NCBI GenBank assembly: GCA_002841375.1
Contig: PGZO01000003.1
Location: forward strand, 1 to 64,000
DNA length: 64,000 nucleotides
Direction: 5' to 3'
Source of the DNA: Firmicutes bacterium HGW-Firmicutes-7
Lineage (GTDB): Bacteria; Bacillota; Clostridia; Lachnospirales; Vallitaleaceae
Below the pieces are notes generated by a model. The model was not told the origin of the DNA. It made no database searches and worked only from the letters and a program-made list of their open reading frames with translations. This document shows positions 17,198-26,792 of this stretch, piece after piece; the first letter of the stretch is position 1; each line of letters begins with the position of its first letter. A program made the position numbers and the translations under genes.

Positions 17198-20100
17198 TTA
17201 ATATACCTGCACTTGTACTGAAGCATTTAATGCATATATGATTACCTCTTTTACTTTTTTGCCCATGATTTGCTCTAATGCTCTTTTATAATAATTCATT
17301 TGTTCTTTGTAGCGATCAGCTAGTATTTGTTCTTGTCCTACTTGTACAAAATCAGTCTTATAGTCAATGAGTACAATGTCACCATCTTCTTCATAAAAAG
17401 CATCAATCACACCTTGCACCATGATTACATCCGTCGCTGATTTTTCTAAATCAGCATACATCTCACTTGCAAGAACGCCTACTACAAACGGCGTTTCCCT
17501 TCTTAATGTATCTAAAGCTTTTAACATTCGTTTGCACAAGGAACTTTTCAGAAAATTCATAATTGCTCTTTCATTAATACTCCTTACTTCCAGTTGAGTT
17601 AAAATATCTCTTTCTTGTAAATTACTTAAACAATGTTTTATATTTTCCAAGCTAGGTTCAAGTGATAAATCAATATAACACATAACTTTATGATATGCTG
17701 TACCCTTCTCAGCTGCTGTAAGGCCTTCTTCTTCTCCAATAAACTTCGGTTTAATTGCGGTTTTTTCAAAACCATCTTCAACAGTTATTTCGTGCATTCT
17801 CTTCACATCAGATACAGACATCTGCACCTTAGAATGAATAAGTGAATTAAAGGCATATTTATAATCTAATCTTTTCGAAATTTTATCATCAACAATAGCC
17901 GCTTCTTGCTTCCATTGATTTAAAATATCAATTAATACATCTTCTTTCGTCGTTAACTTTTCATTTGAATATTCAAGCAAATTACTAGCACTTATTAATT
18001 GAAACTCAAGAAGTAATGGATCATCTAAAAAGGCAATAGGCCCATTCAATTCACAACCTACCAATTCTCTAATTTCTTTTCCCCGAGGATGTCTTATAAA
18101 CGCGCCCATTAGCCAATCCAAGTAACATGAACAGTTATTTATATAGTTGAGATTAATGGCTTCTCCATTATTATAAAGACTTTCGCACCATTTTATCCCT
18201 TTATTCTCAAGATTATTAACAGCTCCAACTAAAATTAATTTTTCCTTTGCTCTAGTTAAAGCAACATAAAGAATCCGCAATTCCTCTGATAATAGTTCCT
18301 TCATCATTTGAACCTTTATCATTCGTTTAGGTAGTGTTTCTACTTTATATCGGTCTTCATAGTTAACATAGTCTGTACCAATTCCTAAATCTTGGTGACA
18401 TACGATAGATTGTCTTAAATCCTGTTTATTAAATTGTTTTCCAAGTGCGGCCACAATTACAACTGGAAATTCTAGCCCCTTACTTTTATGAATACTCATT
18501 ATTTTAACTAAATCGTCTCGTTCAGAAAAAACAGTGGCTTCTCCTGTATCAATATCAAACTTATGAATGTTTTCTACATATCTAATAAAATTAAAAACAC
18601 CTCTATAGCTAGACTTTTCATAGGCAACAGCTTTATCAACAAACATATCTAAATTTGCTTTTCTCTGAACGCCATTTAACATTAATGCCGTATAATGATG
18701 ATAATCTGTCTTCTCAAATATTTCATTTATCAACTCATCCATTGGCATATAGCGAGATATCCTTCGAAAGTAATTGAGCTTATCCATAAATTTGTTTAGC
18801 TTAATACCCAACAAATCTTCCTCAAGGCAACCTTCAACATAATAAAGCATAGCATCATACATTTCAGCATCAAAGGCAGTTCTTATTTTGACTAATTCCT
18901 CTCCTTTAAGTCCCACGATTGGAGATCTTAGCACTGCAACAAGGGGAATATCTTGCCTTGGATTGTCTATAAGCTTCAACAAATTCATCATCGTTTTTAT
19001 TTCAAGCGTCTCAAAGTAGCCTGTTGTCGTACTTGTATATGCAGGAATACTTCGTTCACTTAATGCATCTAAAATAATATCCGTCCATCCAGAAGTTGTT
19101 CTAAGCAAAATAACAATATCCCTATATTGTATTTCTCTATACTCACCGGTTTGTTTGTCAAGAACCTTCATCTTCTCTTCACAGTTAATTAGGTTATATA
19201 CGCTATTGGCAATAGTTTTTGCCTCTAGCTGCTTTTGTGTAAATTCAGATTCTAAATCATCCTCGGCGTCTTCTTGATGAACTATAATCATTTCAGTCGC
19301 ATAATTTGTTTCAATAAGCTCTTCATAATTTGCTCCAACATTAAGAACTGCTTCTTCATCATAAGTTACATCACCAACCTCCTTAGACATTATTTGCTTG
19401 AAAAAGAAGTTAATGGTATTGATCACTTGTGATCTACTTCTAAAATTCTTATGTAGATTAATCCGTTGGTAACAGCTATCTTCTTTACTATACGTTGAAT
19501 ATTTATCCATAAAAAGCTCTGGTTTAGCTAATCTGAACTTATAAATACTTTGTTTAACATCACCAACCATAAACATATTAGGAGAATTGGTTCGTTCCTT
19601 TGAAACTGAAGTTAATATTGTCTCTTGTACCAAATTGCTATCTTGGTATTCATCAATTAAAATTTCTGTAAATAAATCACTATAGATGTCTGCTACTGCA
19701 GTCGCTTGAAGTTCATCTTGTTCATCATAGGCAACTAATATATCGAGTGCATAATGTTCTATATCATTAAAATCAATAATATTTTTTTCTTCTTTTGCCT
19801 TTTGATAATGGGTTGCAAATAGCTTCGTTAAATCCACAAGAACCTTCATCATTTTATACGTACCTTGAATATCATTTATTACATCTGATAGTTCATGCTT
19901 ATAATTAATTTCTTTAATTTCTTTAAGCTTGTCCTTTGCTAAATCGATTAAACTCTTGGCTCGATCTTTAAGCACTGGGTCGAAGCCCTTTTTTTTCCCA
20001 GGAAGCCTTAAGCTCTCAAATGAATCAAGCCCTTGCTTAATATGAACATAACCTTGGCTTAATAATTCTCGTATTTTTAAAACCTGATCTATATATGCCT

Positions 20101-20854
20101 CGGTGGTATCTTTATAATGTAGCGGTCCCTCTTCGAGTAACGTAATACTTTTTGCTTCAGTAAGAAGCTGGACAATTTCATCTATAGAGGTTTTTGTATT
20201 TAACAATAGACTTTTATAATAATCTGCATTTAACAAATCCTCTTCATCTTTAATATTCAGATTCTCTATATGATGTTCAAGCCACACCTGTGGGCGAGGA
20301 TTGCTCGTTGAAAATCTATGAAGCGTTAAAATAAGTTCTTCAATTATTACATCAGATTTAGAACTAGAGAAGCTTTCAACAAAATTCAAAAAATCTTCAG
20401 TACTTTCTTCATACTTTTCTTCAATGATGTCTTTTAGCACATCATTCTTTAGAAGCATTAGTTCATTTTCATCACCAATTCGAAAGCTTGGATCTAATTG
20501 AATCTCATTAAAGTGATTTTTTATTACTTTCAAACAAAAGGCATGAATGGTCATTATATTCGCATTAGATAATAGGGCGAGTTGTTTATGTAATCTCTTT
20601 TGGGTAGGATTCTCTTCTATTTTTTTTTCTATTGCATCAGAAATACGTTCTCTCATTTCTGCTGCAGCGGCGTTTGTAAAAGTTACGACAAGTAGTTGAT
20701 CTATATCAATAGCATTATCCTTATCTGTCACCATTTGAATAATTCGCTCAACTAATACAGCCGTCTTGCCTGAACCTGCTGCGGCTGATACTAATAGATT
20801 TCTATTTCTAGTTTCAATAACCTTAATCTGTTCGTCTGTAAATGAAACGCCCAT
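17198..20854 (-). CDS. addA: ATP-dependent helicase/nuclease subunit A (AddA)
   Basis: 1218 residues, normal AddA length. Superfamily 1A helicase motifs: Walker A AAAGSGKTAVLVERI (residue about 25), LIDEYQDSN, GDVKQSIYKFR, IMSIHKSKGLEFPVV and VALTRAKEKLIL. The C-terminal RecB-type nuclease has VLIDYKTDFV near residue 1160. AddAB resects double-strand breaks for RecA loading and degrades foreign DNA. Normally addB lies directly upstream, but here an ABC-F gene diverges instead, so addB must be elsewhere or absent. ATG 20854 follows AAGGAG. Confidence 0.95.
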   Translation of the reverse strand: MGVSFTDEQIKVIETRNRNLLVSAAAGSGKTAVLVERIIQMVTDKDNAIDIDQLLVVTFTNAAAAEMRERISDAIEKKIEENPTQKRLHKQLALLSNANIMTIHAFCLKVIKNHFNEIQLDPSFRIGDENELMLLKNDVLKDIIEEKYEESTEDFLNFVESFSSSKSDVIIEELILTLHRFSTSNPRPQVWLEHHIENLNIKDEEDLLNADYYKSLLLNTKTSIDEIVQLLTEAKSITLLEEGPLHYKDTTEAYIDQVLKIRELLSQGYVHIKQGLDSFESLRLPGKKKGFDPVLKDRAKSLIDLAKDKLKEIKEINYKHELSDVINDIQGTYKMMKVLVDLTKLFATHYQKAKEEKNIIDFNDIEHYALDILVAYDEQDELQATAVADIYSDLFTEILIDEYQDSNLVQETILTSVSKERTNSPNMFMVGDVKQSIYKFRLAKPELFMDKYSTYSKEDSCYQRINLHKNFRSRSQVINTINFFFKQIMSKEVGDVTYDEEAVLNVGANYEELIETNYATEMIIVHQEDAEDDLESEFTQKQLEAKTIANSVYNLINCEEKMKVLDKQTGEYREIQYRDIVILLRTTSGWTDIILDALSERSIPAYTSTTTGYFETLEIKTMMNLLKLIDNPRQDIPLVAVLRSPIVGLKGEELVKIRTAFDAEMYDAMLYYVEGCLEEDLLGIKLNKFMDKLNYFRRISRYMPMDELINEIFEKTDYHHYTALMLNGVQRKANLDMFVDKAVAYEKSSYRGVFNFIRYVENIHKFDIDTGEATVFSERDDLVKIMSIHKSKGLEFPVVIVAALGKQFNKQDLRQSIVCHQDLGIGTDYVNYEDRYKVETLPKRMIKVQMMKELLSEELRILYVALTRAKEKLILVGAVNNLENKGIKWCESLYNNGEAINLNYINNCSCYLDWLMGAFIRHPRGKEIRELVGCELNGPIAFLDDPLLLEFQLISASNLLEYSNEKLTTKEDVLIDILNQWKQEAAIVDDKISKRLDYKYAFNSLIHSKVQMSVSDVKRMHEITVEDGFEKTAIKPKFIGEEEGLTAAEKGTAYHKVMCYIDLSLEPSLENIKHCLSNLQERDILTQLEVRSINERAIMNFLKSSLCKRMLKALDTLRRETPFVVGVLASEMYADLEKSATDVIMVQGVIDAFYEEDGDIVLIDYKTDFVQVGQEQILADRYKEQMNYYKRALEQIMGKKVKEVIIYALNASVQVQVY

Positions 20855-20998
20855 CTATGTACTCCTTTAAGATCTATTATAAACATTTTATCGTATGTTG
20901 TGATAATTATCTAGTTTATCCTTATAAATATTAAACTAGACGCCTATATTTGTCAACAAATCATGACAAAGGTAAGGGACGTACTGCTCATCCTATCA

Positions 20999-21040
20999 CA
21001 CTTTAGTAATAGAATGGGCAGTCTAATAATGAATTGAGAT
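20999..21040 (+). other. Non-coding gap before the ABC-F gene
   Basis: The 20855-21123 interval holds no gene. It contains a loose inverted repeat, ACTGCTCATCCTAT with ATAGAATGGGCAGT, around 20979-21023. Leaders of antibiotic-resistance ABC-F genes often carry attenuators, but I see no T-run or short leader peptide that would support one here. Confidence 0.3.
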
Positions 21041-21123
21041 ACAGACACTAATTGTTCCTTTTCTTGCATTTTTATGATAGAATAAGGGTTAATAAATACT
21101 CATTAAATGAAGGACGATTTCAT

Positions 21124-23028
21124 ATGACAACAATACTATCTATTGAAAATATAAGTAAAAGCTATGGCATTAAAAGGCTTTTTGATAACATTTCCTTTAC
21201 AGTCACGGATGCAGATAAAATTGGTTTAATAGGCATTAATGGAACAGGAAAGTCGACATTACTTAAAATTATTGCAGGTTTAGAAACCGCTGATTCTGGT
21301 AATATAAGTTATTCAAGAGGCGTTAAAATTGAATATTTACCCCAAAACCCTAATTATGACCTAGCGTCCACGATTCTTGAACAAGTTTTTAAAGGCGACT
21401 CTCCCTCTATGAAATTACTACGAAGCTATGAAGAAGTGCTTTTAGCAATAGATCATAAGCCTTCTGATGTCCTTTTACAGCAGCAACTACTCAAACTATC
21501 TAATGAAATGAAAGCTTTAGATTTATGGGATATCGAAAGCCAAGTTAAAACAATTCTTACAAAGTTAGGAATTACTGACTTTAATAAAAAAATGGCGCAC
21601 TTGTCAGGTGGGCAAAAAAAACGTGTTGCCCTTGCTAGTGCACTAATAACACCTTGTGATCTGCTCATTTTAGATGAACCAACAAATCACATGGACAACA
21701 GCACCATTGACTGGTTAGAAAAATATTTAGAAAACCGAAAAGGATCACTGCTCATGATTACCCATGATCGGTATTTTTTAGATCGAGTCGTTAATAAAAC
21801 GATTGAGCTAGATAAAAGCCAGTTGTATTCCTATGACGGAAACTATACATTATTTGTTGAAAAAAAGATGGAAAGACAAGCGCTTGAAAATGCTAGCGAA
21901 CGCAAACGTCTAAATCTATATCGAAATGAATTAGAATGGATGCGAAGAGGTGCTCGTGCAAGAACGACTAAACAAAAAGCGCGTATCCAAAGATTTGAAG
22001 ACATTGAAAATAACGAAAAAGTAGTAGATAATGATAAAATTAATATTTCTGTTGGTCATTCAAGATTAGGCAACAAAATAATAGAGCTACAAAACATTAG
22101 CAAATCCTACACTCAACAACCTTTAATAAAGGATTTTAGTTATATTTTACTACGGGATGATCGAATAGGCATTATAGGTGATAATGGTATCGGCAAATCA
22201 ACCTTATTAAATATTATAACTGGAAAAGTCACCATTAATAAAGGTTCAATAGATATGGGTAGTACGGTTAAAATTGGTTATTTTTCTCAAGAATCAGAAG
22301 AGATGCCATTAAACCTTCGCGCCATAGAATATATTAAAGAAACTGCCGAGTATATTACAAATGGGGCTGGAATAAAAATAAGTGCCTCTCAACTTATGGA
22401 AACCTTTTTATTTACTGGAGATATGCAATGGACACTTATTTCTAGTCTTTCCGGTGGTGAACGAAGACGCTTATACCTTCTAAAAATTCTTATAGAAGAA
22501 CCAAATATCCTCATTCTAGATGAACCAACGAATGATTTGGATATCGATACATTGAAAATTCTAGAAGACTATATGGATGGGTTCAAAGGCGCAGTTGTTA
22601 CAGTATCTCATGACCGTTATTTTTTAGATCGGACCTGTAAAAAGATTTTTGCATTCGAAGGCGAAGGGAAAATCACAGAATATCCAGGCAATTATTCTGA
22701 CTACTTACTAAACAAACCTGATTCCCTTGCTTTAAATCAATCAAAAGCACCGATAAAGTCAAAGCAAGATAATATCAATAATCAATCAAAAAAGCCCAAA
22801 TTTACTTACAAGGAAAAATTGGAGTTTGAAAAAATAGACCAAGAAATTGAAAGCCTTGAGATGATCTTGATTAAAATTGATGAAGATCTACAACAAAATG
22901 CAACGGATTTTGTAAAGCTACAAGAGCTAACAGAGAAAAAAGATAAGACAGAAGAAGATCTTTTATATAAAATGGAACGGCAAGAATATTTCATGCTATT
23001 AGAAGAAGAAATTAAAAGCTTTCAGTAG
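21124..23028 (+). CDS. ABC-F family ATPase (Uup/YfmR-like)
   Basis: 634 residues from ATG 21124, preceded by GAAGGA; the frame is open further upstream but without a good site. Two ABC domains: Walker A GINGTGKSTLLK and GDNGIGKSTLLN, signatures LSGGQKKRVAL and LSGGERRRLYL, Walker B LLILDEPTNHMD and ILILDEPTNDLD. A charged linker joins them, and a C-terminal coiled coil (about residues 560-630) ends the protein. No membrane helices. Such proteins act on the ribosome, and the C-terminal coiled coil points to the Uup/YfmR branch rather than drug-resistance forms. Confidence 0.88.
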   Translation: MTTILSIENISKSYGIKRLFDNISFTVTDADKIGLIGINGTGKSTLLKIIAGLETADSGNISYSRGVKIEYLPQNPNYDLASTILEQVFKGDSPSMKLLRSYEEVLLAIDHKPSDVLLQQQLLKLSNEMKALDLWDIESQVKTILTKLGITDFNKKMAHLSGGQKKRVALASALITPCDLLILDEPTNHMDNSTIDWLEKYLENRKGSLLMITHDRYFLDRVVNKTIELDKSQLYSYDGNYTLFVEKKMERQALENASERKRLNLYRNELEWMRRGARARTTKQKARIQRFEDIENNEKVVDNDKINISVGHSRLGNKIIELQNISKSYTQQPLIKDFSYILLRDDRIGIIGDNGIGKSTLLNIITGKVTINKGSIDMGSTVKIGYFSQESEEMPLNLRAIEYIKETAEYITNGAGIKISASQLMETFLFTGDMQWTLISSLSGGERRRLYLLKILIEEPNILILDEPTNDLDIDTLKILEDYMDGFKGAVVTVSHDRYFLDRTCKKIFAFEGEGKITEYPGNYSDYLLNKPDSLALNQSKAPIKSKQDNINNQSKKPKFTYKEKLEFEKIDQEIESLEMILIKIDEDLQQNATDFVKLQELTEKKDKTEEDLLYKMERQEYFMLLEEEIKSFQ

Positions 23029-23036
23029 CTATATGA

Positions 23037-23156
23037 ACAATTATAAGGGGGACTCCAGGTATTGATACAATTTACATCCAGAACCTAGTTTCAGATAGAG
23101 TTCCTAAAAGTACAAATCCAGATATCATGATGATTTCAGAACCATATTTCAAGTAA
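23037..23156 (+). pseudogene. 39-codon gene remnant downstream of the ABC-F gene
   Basis: After a TGA at 23034 the frame reads GTPGIDTIYIQNLVSDR, then NPDIMMISEPYFK and TAA at 23154. The composition is protein-like and it has a proper stop, but there is no start codon, so it looks like the C-terminal end of a lost gene. The PDI(M/V)...EP ending recalls the tail of alkaline phosphatase-superfamily proteins, which is a weak guess. Confidence 0.4.
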
Positions 23157-23186
23157 AACAAATTTATATAATGGGTACAGCATTAA

Positions 23187-23237
23187 AACAAAATCTCCTT
23201 TATGGTTTTTCAACTATACCAAAAAGGAGATTTTTTA
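23187..23237. terminator. Bidirectional terminator between the ABC-F gene and phoA
   Basis: AAAATCTCCTTT and AAAGGAGATTTT make a strong stem, followed by TTTTTT on the plus strand and TTTTGTTTT on the minus strand. Confidence 0.85.
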
Positions 23238-23258
23238 CTACTTAAAAAATGTTTTATT

Positions 23259-24896
23259 TTATTGAATTAAATCTATTGCATCTTGTGGTACATATGTGCT
23301 TATTCCATTATATACAATAACGCCATTGAGTTCTACATCTGTTCCATTATAAACAGCCTTATTCGTATGTACGAACAACTCTAATAAATTTTCTCCTTTT
23401 GTTACTGAAATAATTGGATTGTTTATATCTGTTCCATTCCAAGCCACAGTTGCACCTTTTGCTTCAAACCCTTGTCTTGCGGGCACAAATAATGCGCTGG
23501 TTGTTTCTGCTAAATTAACGCCTAGTTTTCTAGCTATATATAAGGCAATATCAGTGTTTTCTACTACTCCCGTTAAACGATCTTGATCAGGAGCATAAAT
23601 GAAAAGCACAACATCTTCTCCTGTATGCCCAGTTGTAGTCCACCCAATTTTAGCTCTTTCACTAATCATTGGTCCAACTGTAGCATTCATACTACTTAAC
23701 TTTACTTCTTTAATAGCAGCAATTTCAACTTCTGTTAAATCTGTTATACCATAATATGTAGCCATTACTTCAACGATATTACTTCTATCGGCATTTAATT
23801 TTGTTGCAATGCCTTCGCCTGTTAGGGTTGCTGCTTTTAAAGGGTCAAGGAAGCTTGATAATGGTTCCTTATCATACCCCTTATTCAAACTGGAATTTCC
23901 AATACTAATACCACCATTTCCATGATCTGGTACAATAATTACAACTGTATCTTGATTTTCTTTTGCATAATCAAGTGCGACTTTTACTGCTTTATCAAAG
24001 GCAAGTAAATCACTAATTATTCCAATAGGATCGTTAGCATGAGAAGCCCAATCCACTTTACTACCTTCAACTAATAAGAAAAATCCATCTTCATCCTTAC
24101 TTAATGTACTAATTGCTTTTTCTGTCATAGCTTCTAGTGTTGGTACACTACCATTATTATCAAAGTCATAAGGAAGTGACGCGTCAGCAAAAAGCCCCCA
24201 CGCTTTATCACCATCAAAACTTGTAAATTCTTCTTTTGAAGTTAGAACCTCGTAGCCTTTCGCTTCTAATACACTTACCATATTTTCTTCATCATCACGG
24301 CCTTCAGGCATCATAAACTCATAACCACCACCGAAAACTACATCAACATTATTATAGACCATATGCTTACTTAAGATATCATATGCACTTCTATCAGGAT
24401 AATGGGAACTAAATGCAGCTGGTGTAGCATGCATAACTTCTGAGGTTGCCACTAAGCCCGTTGCTTTATTTGCCAACTGCGCTGCTTCAAGTACAGATGC
24501 CACAGGTCTTCTTTTATCGCCCTCTGCTAGAGGGGCAAGCCCAGGCATACTATTTTCATCTGGAAGTACACCAATAAATCCAGTTTTACTTTTAAATCCA
24601 GTTGCCATCGCATTTGCCGCGGGAGCTGAGTCTGCTATTGGAGAATCAGAATTATATGTTCTTACAAGACCACAAGCAAATTCATCCATGGCTAACGGGC
24701 CCCCACCATTGTACCATCTTGCTAATGTTATTGAATCCATCCTCGTTCCATCAGGCACTAAAATAATTACATTTTTAATCGTTGCTTCTTGAATAACTTC
24801 TAGAATTACTTCTTGCTCTTCTTGAGCAAAAATAAAATTCATAGATGTAATCATTAAAATTAGTACCATAAATAATGCCAAACTACGTTTTTTCAT
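23259..24896 (-). CDS. phoA: Alkaline phosphatase, secreted
   Basis: 545 residues with a clear signal peptide (charged MKKR, hydrophobic core, cleavage near FAQ-EE). The active-site Ser is in DSAPAANAMATGFKSK. Metal ligands fit PDGTRMDSI, ATPAAFSSHYPDR, VEGSKVDWASHAND, VVIIVPDHGNGG and TTTGHTGEDV. It frees phosphate from organic esters outside the cell. Together with the PiT/DUF47 pair it forms the phosphate theme of this stretch. ATG 24896 follows AAAGGAG. About the last 80 residues form an extra beta-rich tail. Confidence 0.93.
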   Translation of the reverse strand: MKKRSLALFMVLILMITSMNFIFAQEEQEVILEVIQEATIKNVIILVPDGTRMDSITLARWYNGGGPLAMDEFACGLVRTYNSDSPIADSAPAANAMATGFKSKTGFIGVLPDENSMPGLAPLAEGDKRRPVASVLEAAQLANKATGLVATSEVMHATPAAFSSHYPDRSAYDILSKHMVYNNVDVVFGGGYEFMMPEGRDDEENMVSVLEAKGYEVLTSKEEFTSFDGDKAWGLFADASLPYDFDNNGSVPTLEAMTEKAISTLSKDEDGFFLLVEGSKVDWASHANDPIGIISDLLAFDKAVKVALDYAKENQDTVVIIVPDHGNGGISIGNSSLNKGYDKEPLSSFLDPLKAATLTGEGIATKLNADRSNIVEVMATYYGITDLTEVEIAAIKEVKLSSMNATVGPMISERAKIGWTTTGHTGEDVVLFIYAPDQDRLTGVVENTDIALYIARKLGVNLAETTSALFVPARQGFEAKGATVAWNGTDINNPIISVTKGENLLELFVHTNKAVYNGTDVELNGVIVYNGISTYVPQDAIDLIQ

Positions 24897-25060
24897 AATA
24901 ATTCTCCTTTAAGTTTTATTGCTAATTTAACAGTCCTGCTATAATTAGTTACTAAAAATACTATAGATTTTCAGCCATAAGCTCAATCCAAAATTATCTT
25001 TTATAGTTAAATATTCTATACACTTTTATAAACAAAAAAAAACAGATAATATTCTGTTCT

Positions 25061-25855
25061 TTAATGTGATAAACCATATTTAAATTCCATTGGTGTAACG
25101 CCAATATATTTCTTAAATATAACGCAGAAGTATTTCGAATCCTTATACCCTACTTTTTCAGATACCTCATAAACTTTTATCCTATAATCCTGTAACAATG
25201 AAATTGCCATTTTTATTCTGTAGGCTGTTACGTATTCAATAAATGTATAATTCGTATACGCTTTAAATAATTTACTTAAATAGCTTTTGCTTATATAAAG
25301 ACAATCGGCAGCATCACTTACTGTGATCTCTTTATAATAATTTAATTTTATGTATTCAACTGCTTCCGAGACATATTTTATCCTGCCATCATAATTATTC
25401 TCAACAAAGTTTTCATTGAATAACTGTAGCTTACAGTTTTCCATTTGTGCACAATGATTGGCACCATATAGATGCTTCTGTTTCATTTTTACAACGTCAA
25501 TTATTTTTTTCAAGGTATTATAAAACTCTGAATCCTCTATGGGCTTCAACAAATAATCTTGAACGCCTAGTTTAATAGCTTGTTGTGCATACTTAAAATC
25601 ATCATATCCAGAAATAATAATATATTCTGAATCTACGTTGCCAAATAATTCTCTTATCATCACAATGCCATCCATAATTGGCATTCTAATATCGGTAATA
25701 ACAATGTCTGGATTCAACCTTCTAATTAATTGAATACCCTCTTTGCCATTTTTTGCTTCACCAACTACTTCACAATTAAAATCATCCCAAGGCGTTGTCA
25801 AAACCATTCCTCTTCTAATAAACTCTTCGTCATCCACAACTACGACTTTAATCAT
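25061..25855 (-). CDS. Response regulator with AraC-type DNA-binding domain (YesN-like)
   Basis: 264 residues. N-terminal receiver domain: acidic pair in VVVDDEEF, phospho-acceptor Asp in PDIVITDIRMPIMDG, conserved Lys in DYLLKPIED. The C-terminal AraC domain (from about residue 165) has two helix-turn-helix units (ITVSDAADCLYISKSYLSKLFK; see YEVSEKVGYKDSKYFCVIFK in part). I start at ATG 25855, 11 bases after GGGGG; a GTG at 25867 touches that site. No sensor kinase is adjacent, so it is an orphan; kin usually control carbohydrate transport. Confidence 0.9.
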   Translation of the reverse strand: MIKVVVVDDEEFIRRGMVLTTPWDDFNCEVVGEAKNGKEGIQLIRRLNPDIVITDIRMPIMDGIVMIRELFGNVDSEYIIISGYDDFKYAQQAIKLGVQDYLLKPIEDSEFYNTLKKIIDVVKMKQKHLYGANHCAQMENCKLQLFNENFVENNYDGRIKYVSEAVEYIKLNYYKEITVSDAADCLYISKSYLSKLFKAYTNYTFIEYVTAYRIKMAISLLQDYRIKVYEVSEKVGYKDSKYFCVIFKKYIGVTPMEFKYGLSH

Positions 25856-26017
25856 ATTGTATTTCACCCCCTATTAATAAGGTCTGTGTATTGAATATTC
25901 CCATCATGTTTATCCCCATTTCTGTTATATAAATATTTTAACCTATCTGTCGTAATATTTCTAGAATTATTTATAGATTCTATATATGTTTATAATATTT
26001 CTTTCAAATTAAGCTAA

Positions 26018-26062
26018 AAAAATCTCTTTTCTGATAATTTACTTATCATAAAAGAGATTTTA
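26018..26062 (-). terminator. Terminator of rubrerythrin
   Basis: On the minus strand AAATCTCTTTTATGATAA pairs with TTATCAGAAAAGAGATTT with one mismatch, followed by a T-run. It lies 36 bases beyond the stop. Confidence 0.88.
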
Positions 26063-26097
26063 AATATTTAGAAATACTTTAATCTAATTATATTTAT

Positions 26098-26682
26098 TTA
26101 ATAGGCCTCAACAAATAACTCAAAATGGCTTTTTGGATGTGCACAAGCAGGACATAGGTCAAGCGCACTTGTACCTTCATGTATGTAACCACAATTGTTA
26201 CATTTCCATGTTACCACTGTTTCTTTGCTAAAGACTTGATCCACTTCAATGTTATTTAATAGCTTGCGATACCTTGCTTCATGATGTTTTTCAACTTCAG
26301 CGATTTTATTAAATACTACAGCTACTTCTTTAAATCCTTCTTCTTCTGCAATCCTTGCAAACTCAGGATATAATTCAGACCATTCTTCATTTTCACCATT
26401 AGCAGCAGCCAAAAGATTAAATTTTGTATCCCCTAAAGCGATTGGATAGTTTGCTTGAATCTCTACCATTTCGCCATTTAAGCTTTCTTTTAAGAATTTA
26501 AAAAATCTTTTTGCATGTTCCTTTTCATTATCTGCAGTTTCGATGAATAAATTGGAAATTTGTACATACCCTTCTTTTTTTGCGACAGAAGCATAGTATG
26601 TATACCTATTTCTTGCTTGTGATTCCCCTGCAAATGACTTTAGTAAATTTTCAGCTGTTTTTGTTCCTTTTAATGATTTCAT
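26098..26682 (-). CDS. rbr: Rubrerythrin
   Basis: 194 residues. A ferritin-like diiron domain ([39 protein letters not shown]) is followed by a C-terminal rubredoxin-like domain with iron cysteines in [12 protein letters not shown] and [11 protein letters not shown]. It reduces hydrogen peroxide in anaerobes. ATG 26682 follows GGAGGT. It lies between aconitase, an oxygen-sensitive enzyme, and the orphan regulator, transcribed on its own. Confidence 0.96.
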   Translation of the reverse strand: MKSLKGTKTAENLLKSFAGESQARNRYTYYASVAKKEGYVQISNLFIETADNEKEHAKRFFKFLKESLNGEMVEIQANYPIALGDTKFNLLAAANGENEEWSELYPEFARIAEEEGFKEVAVVFNKIAEVEKHHEARYRKLLNNIEVDQVFSKETVVTWKCNNCGYIHEGTSALDLCPACAHPKSHFELFVEAY

Positions 26683-26792
26683 TCATTACCTCCATTTATT
26701 TTTTTATACATTGTTGACAAGTAACTTTAAAAAAAACGCTTTTTTCTCAATCCGAAAATCTTTTAACCCTTGAAACTTTAATTGGTCAATGT

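Noticed and set aside
20979-21023. Ribosome-mediated attenuator for an ABC-F resistance gene
   Set aside because: The inverted repeat is imperfect, there is no T-run and no leader peptide, and the protein looks like the Uup/YfmR branch.
25061-25855. Two-component pair with a sensor kinase
   Set aside because: No histidine kinase gene lies on either side; the regulator is an orphan here.
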